This document shows positions 58,893-64,000 of a stretch of DNA of 64,000 nt, in pieces. Origin of the DNA: Spongiactinospora sp. TRM90649 (GTDB lineage: Bacteria > Actinomycetota > Actinomycetes > Streptosporangiales > Streptosporangiaceae). The notes beneath the pieces were generated by a model that saw nothing but the letters and a program-made list of their open reading frames with translations, was not told the origin of the DNA and ran no database searches. Location of the stretch: the NCBI RefSeq assembly GCF_029382225.1, contig NZ_JARLTC010000006.1, positions 124,001-188,000 on the forward strand, given 5' to 3'. Within the stretch, counting starts at the first letter, position 1, and every line of letters starts with the position of its first letter. The position numbers and the translations under genes are program-made.

Positions 58893-59417
58893 GTGCCTAC
58901 CGGTCAGCCGCTCAACCTGCCGTTCGACCCGATCGAGCGCGCCGCGCGGACCTGGCGCGTTCAGTTCGGGCCGTCCTCGGCGATGGCGGCCGTCACATCG
59001 ATCATGAGAGCGCACCAGATCCTGCTGTCGCAACTGGACGCGCTGCTCAAGCCCCACGACTTGACCTTCGCCCGGTACGAAGCACTCGTGCTGCTGACCT
59101 TCAGCCGGTCGGGCGCGCTGCCGCTGTCCAAGATCGGCGAGCGGCTGATGGTCCACCCGACGAGCGTCACCAACACGGTCGATCGATTGGAGCGCTCCGG
59201 ACACGTCCGCCGCCTGCGCAACCCGAGAGACGGGCGGGGCGTGCTGGCCGAGATCACCCCCTCCGGGCGCGACGTCGTGCGCGCGGCCACCGCCGACCTG
59301 ATGGCGGCCGACTTCGGCCTGTCCATGTACGGCGAGGAGGAGCTGGAGGAGATGTTCGGCGCGCTGCGCACGTTGCGCGTCGCGGCCGGGGACTTCCCCG
59401 GCACTGGGCTAAAATAG
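58893..59417 (+). CDS. MarR-family transcriptional regulator
   Basis: 174 residues. Winged helix: SKIGERLMVHPTSVTNTVDRLERSGHVRR with the DNA-reading helix, then the wing NPRDGRGVLAEITPSG. The C-terminal helices form the dimer. It is placed directly before the icmA-type mutase, whose promoter lies against its stop codon; a local regulator of the mutase is likely. Leaderless GTG 58893. Confidence 0.92.
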   Translation: MPTGQPLNLPFDPIERAARTWRVQFGPSSAMAAVTSIMRAHQILLSQLDALLKPHDLTFARYEALVLLTFSRSGALPLSKIGERLMVHPTSVTNTVDRLERSGHVRRLRNPRDGRGVLAEITPSGRDVVRAATADLMAADFGLSMYGEEELEEMFGALRTLRVAAGDFPGTGLK

Positions 59418-59433
59418 TAGGACGTCCTAGTAT
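59418..59433 (+). promoter_or_regulatory. Palindrome TAGGACGTCCTA overlapping the icmA -10 box
   Basis: A perfect 12-bp palindrome (59418-59429) begins right after the MarR stop codon. Its last two bases are the first two of a -10-like TAGTAT (59428-59433). Transcription start near 59440 leaves about 60 nt before ATG 59502. A bound repressor would block RNA polymerase. Confidence 0.55.
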
Positions 59434-59501
59434 TTACCCCGTCGAGTCGCCGAGCGACCGCTGGGCGAACCCGCACTGCCGTACCGGAACATGGAGGCAG
59501 C

Positions 59502-61175
59502 ATGGACGCAGACCAGATCGCCGAGGGCCGCAGGCGCTGGCAGGAGCGCTTCGACGGCGCTCGGAAGCGCGACGCGGAGTTTCGCACGCTTTCCGGCCTG
59601 GAGGTGGATCCCGTCTACGGCCCGGCCGAGGGCACGTCCGACCCCCGGATGGAGCGGATCGGCTGGCCGGGCGAGTTCCCCTTCACGCGCGGTCTCCACC
59701 CGACCGGCTACCGGGGACGGGCCTGGACGATCAGGCAGTTCGCCGGGTTCGGCAACGCCCACCAGACCAACGAGCGCTACAAGATGATCCTGGGCGCGGG
59801 CGGCGGCGGCCTGTCGGTCGCCTTCGACATGCCGACCCTGATGGGCCGCGACTCCGACGACCCCAAGTCGCTCGGCGAGGTCGGGCACTGCGGCGTCGCC
59901 GTGGACTCCGCCGCCGACATGGACGTGCTCTTCGACGGCATCCCGCTGGGCGGCGTGACCACGTCGATGACGATCAGCGGCCCGGCCGTACCGGTCTTCT
60001 GCATGTACCTGGTCGCCGCCGAACGCCAGGGGGTGCCGATCGGGCGGCTCAACGGCACGCTGCAGACCGACATCTTCAAGGAGTACATCGCGCAGAAGGA
60101 GTGGCTGTTCGCCCCCGAGCCGCACCTGCGGCTGATCGGCGACCTGATGGAGTTCTGCGTCGCGGAGATCCCGGCCTACAAGCCGTTGTCGGTCTCCGGC
60201 TACCACATCCGCGAGGCGGGGGCGACCGCCGCCCAGGAGCTGGCCTTCACGCTGGCCGACGGCTTCGGCTACGTCGAGCTCGGCCTGTCGCGCGGGCTCG
60301 ACGTGGACGTGTTCGGCCCCGGCCTCTCGTTCTTCTTCGACGCGCACATCGACTTCTTCGAGGAGATCGCGAAGTTCCGCGCCGCCCGGCGCATCTGGGC
60401 CCGCTGGCTGCGCGACGTGTACGGCGCGCGCACCGAGAAGGCCCAGTGGCTGCGCTTCCACACCCAGACCGCCGGGGTGTCGCTGACCGCCCAGCAGCCC
60501 GACAACAACATCGTCCGCACCGCCGTGGAGGCCCTGGCCGCCGTCCTCGGCGGCACCAACTCGCTGCACACCAACGCGCTGGACGAGGTGCTGGCCCTGC
60601 CCTCTGAGAAGGCCGCCGAGATCGCGCTGCGCACCCAGCAGGTGATCATGGAGGAGACCGAGGTCGCCAACGTGGCCGACCCCCTGGGCGGCTCGTGGTA
60701 CGTCGAGGCGCTGACCGACCGCCTGGAGGCGGAGGCCGAGGCGATCTTCAAGCGGATCCGCGACATGGGCACCGACGGCACGATGACCTCCGGCATCCTG
60801 CGCGGCATCGAGGACGGCTGGTTCATGTCAGAGATCGCCGAGTCCGCGTTCGACTACCAGCGCAAGCTGGAGAAGGGCGAGAAGCGGATCGTCGGGGTGA
60901 ACTGCCACACCTCCACCGTGGAGGAGCCGCTGTCCATCCTGCGGGTCAGCCACGAGGTGGAGCGGGAGCAGAACCGCGTGCTCGCCCAGCGCAGGGCCGG
61001 GCGCGACCAGGCCGCGGTGGACGCGGCCATGGGCGGCCTGGTGAGCGCCGCGAGGGGCGGGGGCAACATGATCCCGGCCATGCTGGACGCGGTGCGCGCC
61101 GAGGCGACCCTCGGCGAGATCTGCGACGCGCTGCGCGAGGAATGGGGCACCTACTCGGAGCCTGCGCGTTTCTGA
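59502..61175 (+). CDS. icmA: Isobutyryl-CoA mutase large subunit (acyl-CoA mutase)
   Basis: 557 residues, the TIM-barrel substrate half of an adenosylcobalamin-dependent mutase. The two residues that separate isobutyryl- from methylmalonyl-CoA mutase are Phe80 (TIRQFAGFG) and Gln198 (YIAQKEWL), as in Streptomyces cinnamonensis IcmA, where MCM has Tyr and Arg. The length and the missing B12-binding domain also fit IcmA, which needs a separate small subunit IcmB (not in this window). GGAGG precedes ATG 59502 by 4 nt. It interconverts isobutyryl-CoA and butyryl-CoA, linking valine catabolism to fatty-acid and polyketide precursors. MeaB is encoded nearby. Confidence 0.9.
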   Translation: MDADQIAEGRRRWQERFDGARKRDAEFRTLSGLEVDPVYGPAEGTSDPRMERIGWPGEFPFTRGLHPTGYRGRAWTIRQFAGFGNAHQTNERYKMILGAGGGGLSVAFDMPTLMGRDSDDPKSLGEVGHCGVAVDSAADMDVLFDGIPLGGVTTSMTISGPAVPVFCMYLVAAERQGVPIGRLNGTLQTDIFKEYIAQKEWLFAPEPHLRLIGDLMEFCVAEIPAYKPLSVSGYHIREAGATAAQELAFTLADGFGYVELGLSRGLDVDVFGPGLSFFFDAHIDFFEEIAKFRAARRIWARWLRDVYGARTEKAQWLRFHTQTAGVSLTAQQPDNNIVRTAVEALAAVLGGTNSLHTNALDEVLALPSEKAAEIALRTQQVIMEETEVANVADPLGGSWYVEALTDRLEAEAEAIFKRIRDMGTDGTMTSGILRGIEDGWFMSEIAESAFDYQRKLEKGEKRIVGVNCHTSTVEEPLSILRVSHEVEREQNRVLAQRRAGRDQAAVDAAMGGLVSAARGGGNMIPAMLDAVRAEATLGEICDALREEWGTYSEPARF

Positions 61176-61191
61176 GCCCTGGCTCGTAATG

Positions 61192-61210
61192 GTTTCAGAT
61201 TCACTGAAAC
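61192..61210. promoter_or_regulatory. GTTTCA-N7-TGAAAC inverted repeat before the ArsR-like gene
   Basis: Perfect 6-nt arms (61192-61197, 61205-61210), extended on both sides if one base is bulged (AAT ... ATT). It lies just upstream of a -10-like TATCGT at 61237-61242. Likely the operator through which the regulator controls itself. Confidence 0.5.
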
Positions 61211-61272
61211 ATTTGTACGGTAATGACCTGGCCCGTTATCGTCTCCGATGGGGATCGATATCCGGGGGAAGG

Positions 61273-62265
61273 GTGCCGCGGACACAGACCGGGGTGTGGA
61301 GCGAGCTGCGTATCGAATCCACACCCCACGTGAAAGTCGCTATCTCGCCGCAGGTCACAGCGCTGGCGATGCTCGCCGACGCCATCGCGGGGCGGCGCAG
61401 GGGCCTGCCGGAAAGCTGGCGCAAGCTGGTCCAGGAGGCCGTCGGCCCGGAGGGCTGGGAGGCCGCGCTGCCACTGGGGGCGCCCGGCCACTCCGTCGCG
61501 CCGGACAGCATCGTGCCGCTCACGCCGCTGAGCGAGACGCCGGTGTCCAGTCATGTCGCGTGGCTGCGTGACGTGGCGCCCGCCGTCCTCAAGGACGACC
61601 TCGACCAGGCGTTCGGCTCCGCGCCCGTGCCCAAGCACTGGCGGCGCGCGGTGGACCAGCCCCGGCGCTGGCTGCACGGCTACGCCAACGCCGTGGACGG
61701 CGTGTGGTCGGTCACCGAGCCGATCTGGCGGCGGGCCAGGCCCGCGCTGGAGCGCGAGGTCGAACGCGTCGGGTCGGCGGTCGTGCGCGACTCGCTGGAC
61801 GTGCTGCTCGGCTCACTCAGCGAGCGGATCGTCTACACCGAGGGCACGCTGCGCATCAGCGACCTGGAGCCCGGTTCCTACGACCTCGGCGACCGCCGGC
61901 TCGTGCTGGTGCCCACTCTCGCCGGGCGCGACTCGGTCATCGTCAACCTCGACCACCCCGACCTGGTGTGGATCGCCTATCCGCTGCCCGGGGTGGAGAA
62001 CCTGTGGCTGCGCGGGGCCGAGGGTTCCACCGCCGAACTGGCCGCGATGCTCGGCGAGATGCGGGCCGGACTGCTGGCCACGCTGCACGCGCCGACCACC
62101 ATGAGCAAGCTGGCCGAGCGGGCGGGGACCGTCCCCAGCGCCATCACCTACCACTGCGAACGGCTCGCCGCGGCCGGGCTCATCGACCGTGAACGCAAGG
62201 GCCGCGAGGTCTGGGTGTCGCGCACCCACCGGGGCGACGACCTCCTGGAGCTGTTCGACATCTAG
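61273..62265 (+). CDS. ArsR-like winged-helix transcriptional regulator
   Basis: About 330 residues from GTG 61273. A long N-terminal ligand-type domain (PESWRKLVQEAV, DQPRRWLHGYANAVDGVWSV) is followed by a C-terminal winged helix: MLGEMRAGLLATLHAPTTMS, KLAERAGTVPSAITYHCERL and VWVSRTHRGDDLLELF. The layout resembles DUF5937-type regulators. The open frame starts at ATG 61189, but the operator and -10 box (TATCGT, 61237) lie between 61189 and 61273, so I favour the later start, with GGGGG 3-5 nt upstream. Start uncertain, family call fairly sure. Confidence 0.75.
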   Translation: MPRTQTGVWSELRIESTPHVKVAISPQVTALAMLADAIAGRRRGLPESWRKLVQEAVGPEGWEAALPLGAPGHSVAPDSIVPLTPLSETPVSSHVAWLRDVAPAVLKDDLDQAFGSAPVPKHWRRAVDQPRRWLHGYANAVDGVWSVTEPIWRRARPALEREVERVGSAVVRDSLDVLLGSLSERIVYTEGTLRISDLEPGSYDLGDRRLVLVPTLAGRDSVIVNLDHPDLVWIAYPLPGVENLWLRGAEGSTAELAAMLGEMRAGLLATLHAPTTMSKLAERAGTVPSAITYHCERLAAAGLIDRERKGREVWVSRTHRGDDLLELFDI

Positions 62266-62321
62266 CCACTCGGGCCCCGGCCTCGTACGGGCATGTCCGC
62301 GCCATGGGGCAGGATTGGAAT

Positions 62322-63284
62322 ATGAGCCCAGCGGACTTCAATCGACCCGGATCGCTTTACGGCGCCGTGGACCTCGGAGCGCGGAAGCAGGCGCTGGACG
62401 CGCAGGCCCGCCGCCAGGCCGCGGCGCAGGAAAACCCAGGCGGCGCCACCCCGGGCAGCGGCGGTACGGCGGTCATCGACATCACCGACGAGACCTTCTC
62501 CGCCGAGGTGATCGAGCGCTCCATGCGCGTGCCGGTCATCCTCGACCTGTGGGCGACCTGGTGCCAGCCGTGCAAGCAGCTCAGCCCGATCCTGGAGAAG
62601 CTCGCCGCCGAAGCGGCCGGCCAATGGGTGCTGGCCAAGGTCGACGTCGACGCCAACCCTCAGATCAGCCAGGCGCTGCGGGTCCAGAGCATCCCCACGG
62701 TGCTGGCGGTCTTCCAGGGACAGGCGGTCACCGGATTCCAGGGCGCGCTGCCCGAGCCCCAGGTGCGGCAGTGGCTCGACCAGCTCATGGAGGCCCTCGC
62801 CCCGCACCTGCCGCCGCCCGGCGAGCAGGCCGCGGAGGAGCCCCAGGGCGAGGAGGGCGTCTTCCAGCCGCCCGTCGACCCCGACCTGCTCGCCGCCGAG
62901 CAGGCCATCGAGAACGGCGACCTCGACGCGGCGAAGGCGGCCTACCAGCGGCTGCTGGCCCACTCGCCGAACAACGAGGACGCCTCGATGGGCCTGGCCG
63001 GGGTCACCCTCATCCAGCGCTCCGAGCACTTCGACCCGGCCGACGTGCAGCGCCGCGCGGCCGACCCGAAGGACTTCGAGGCCCAGCTTCAGGCCGCCGA
63101 CCTGGAGATGCTGTCGGGGTCGGTGGAGGCGGCCTTCGACCGGCTGATCCGCACGGTGCGCCAGACCTCGGGCGACGACCGCGACGCGGTCCGCCGTCAC
63201 CTGCTCGGCCTGTTCGAGACGCTGCCCAACGGAGATCCCGCGGTGACCGCCGCCCGCAGGGCACTGGCCAACGCCCTGTTCTGA
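62322..63284 (+). CDS. Thioredoxin-TPR co-chaperone (CnoX/YbbN-like)
   Basis: 320 residues. Thioredoxin domain with active site WCQPCK (W80-K85) after a disordered 45-residue N terminus; cis-Pro in QSIPTVLAVF; then an acidic linker and TPR-like helices (EQAIENGDLDAAKAAYQRLL, ALANALF end). Similar actinobacterial proteins assist GroEL under oxidative stress. ATG 62322 has AGGA 7 nt upstream; ATG 62304 in frame is also possible. A terminator follows at 63300. Confidence 0.9.
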   Translation: MSPADFNRPGSLYGAVDLGARKQALDAQARRQAAAQENPGGATPGSGGTAVIDITDETFSAEVIERSMRVPVILDLWATWCQPCKQLSPILEKLAAEAAGQWVLAKVDVDANPQISQALRVQSIPTVLAVFQGQAVTGFQGALPEPQVRQWLDQLMEALAPHLPPPGEQAAEEPQGEEGVFQPPVDPDLLAAEQAIENGDLDAAKAAYQRLLAHSPNNEDASMGLAGVTLIQRSEHFDPADVQRRAADPKDFEAQLQAADLEMLSGSVEAAFDRLIRTVRQTSGDDRDAVRRHLLGLFETLPNGDPAVTAARRALANALF

Positions 63285-63581
63285 GCGACCCGCGCACGAG
63301 CCGGTCGGCGCAGCGGGGGGCCGACCGGCGATCGGCTCTGCGCTGGATCGGCACGGGGTCGATGAGGAAGTGGACCGGGTGGCCGTCGTCCTCGGGCGGC
63401 GTGCCCGCGTCGTGCCCGCACCGGGCGAGCAGCACGGCCCCGCGCCGTACCAGCGGGTGCTCGTCGCCGAGGACGGTCACGAGCCGCCCCTGGGCGTCCG
63501 GCGCGAGGTCCAGGGCGGTGGCGCCATGCGGAGATCCTAGGCTCGCGCGAACGCCGCTGTCAGCGCTCCTCCGAGCGGGTC
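63285..63581 (-). pseudogene. Possible remnant of a small soluble protein gene
   Basis: On the minus strand, roughly 63540 down to 63300, a frame reads HGATALDLAPDAQGRLVTVL and then LARCGHD and a charged segment. LDLAPDAQGR followed by a turn resembles the end of SMI1/KNR4 (SUKH) proteins, but no start codon or ribosome site fits and the frame runs into the antisense of the thioredoxin gene. It looks like a decayed fragment. Otherwise this 297-bp stretch holds only the terminator at 63300-63329. Confidence 0.25.
63300..63329 (+). terminator. Hairpin terminator after the thioredoxin-TPR gene
   Basis: GCCGGTCGGC and GCCGACCGGC form a perfect 10-bp stem with a 10-nt loop, 16 nt after the stop codon. 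Confidence 0.75.
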
Positions 63582-64000
63582 TCAGCCCTTCGGCGGGACG
63601 GCGCGGCGGCGCTCGCGGAAGTAGGCGTTCGCGGACGGCGCGAACATCAGCGCCAGGGCCGTCAGAACCGCCACGAGGTGCACTATCCGCCCGGCTGTCA
63701 TCGCCAGGACCGGGCCGTCCGCCTCGTCGAGGAACCGGGCGGCCGAACCCCCGGCCAGCAGCCACGAGATCGGTTCGATCACCAGGGAGACGGTGCCCAG
63801 GGTGCCGAGCGTGACCGCCAGGGCGACGCGGGCCCAGCCGTCACCGGCGCGCAGCCGCAGGGCCATGAAGACCGCCACCAGGTAGACGGCCACCCGGACG
63901 GCGATGTCCGGCACGAGCCCGGCGATGGTCGCCGACCCGCCGGTGAGGCCCACGGTGACGGCGATCGCGGTCTCGAACACCCCCGCTCCGACGGCGGTGA
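63582..64000 (-). CDS. Membrane protein of unknown function, cut by the window edge
   Basis: At least 132 residues. Four hydrophobic segments (IAVTVGLTGGSATIAGLV, IAVRVAVYLVAVFMALRL, VALAVTLGTLGTVSLVI, GRIVHLVAVLTALALMFA) and a short basic C terminus. The frame is open to the last base, so GTG 63980 may be internal and the true start may lie beyond the window. I recognise no family. Converges on the thioredoxin gene. Confidence 0.55.
   Translation of the reverse strand, partial: TAVGAGVFETAIAVTVGLTGGSATIAGLVPDIAVRVAVYLVAVFMALRLRAGDGWARVALAVTLGTLGTVSLVIEPISWLLAGGSAARFLDEADGPVLAMTAGRIVHLVAVLTALALMFAPSANAYFRERRRAVPPKG

Noticed and set aside
59502..61175. Methylmalonyl-CoA mutase
   Set aside because: Phe80/Gln198 and lack of a B12-binding domain point to isobutyryl-CoA mutase large subunit.

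Overview
The window is high-GC actinobacterial chromosome. Gene order (nrtL-lysA-hom ... thrC-thrB-rho-rpmE-prfA-prmC-sua5 ... glyA-wecA-atpIBEFHAGDC-DUF2550 ... nucS ... filP-like/mce/atoB/meaB ... icmA ... thioredoxin) matches the conserved core arm of filamentous actinomycetes. Frequent GTG starts, TANNNT -10 boxes placed about 7 nt before leaderless start codons, a sigma-R-type promoter at rpmE and a FilP-like coiled-coil gene agree with this. The T7SS-like pair and other lineage genes make a Streptosporangiaceae-type genome (Nonomuraea or Streptosporangium-like) a reasonable guess, but the species cannot be read from the sequence. I saw no tRNA, rRNA, CRISPR array, transposase or phage gene.

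Layout. 1-8.4 kb: end of a 5'-truncated FtsX-type permease, trehalose synthase (treS), an asparagine-synthase-like ATPase divergent from a CgeB/glycosyltransferase-like gene, and an orphan ArgRS anticodon-domain protein. 8.4-20.2 kb: zinc metallopeptidase, then the aspartate-family amino acid genes lysA-hom and thrC-thrB. These are separated by about 6 kb holding a 49-residue two-zinc-knuckle microprotein, three family-2 glycosyltransferases, a small membrane protein and a permuted NlpC/P60-like hydrolase. 20.2-31 kb: rho with a long leader, rpmE, prfA, prmC, sua5, a repeat-rich secreted-like protein with a WXG-like partner, glyA and wecA. 31-39 kb: the complete F-type ATP synthase operon followed by DUF2550.

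39-53 kb: PduO-type cobalamin adenosyltransferase; an ABC exporter with a two-component system; a STAS protein; TetR + aldehyde dehydrogenase; a lipoprotein hydrolase; nucS divergent from a small Cys/His protein; two alpha/beta hydrolases and an SDR; an AI-2E family permease; and a FilP-like polarity coiled coil. 53-62 kb: methylmalonyl-CoA epimerase, acetyl-CoA acetyltransferase, MeaB, two membrane proteins, a MarR regulator and an acyl-CoA mutase large subunit. The mutase carries the isobutyryl-CoA mutase residues Phe80 and Gln198. Adenosyltransferase, MeaB, epimerase and mutase form an adenosylcobalamin-dependent carbon-skeleton theme. 61-64 kb: an ArsR-like regulator, a thioredoxin-TPR co-chaperone, a possible gene remnant and a membrane protein cut by the window edge.

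The most interesting non-coding signals are: at least five TANNNT-N7-start leaderless promoters plus N6/N8 variants; a bidirectional leaderless promoter whose two -10 boxes share the same bases between nucS and its neighbour; a perfect sigma-R promoter at rpmE; a CRP-like site before atpI; intercistronic hairpins flanking atpE and atpC; and palindromes overlapping or close to the icmA, MarR, ArsR-like, SDR, lysA and treS promoters.
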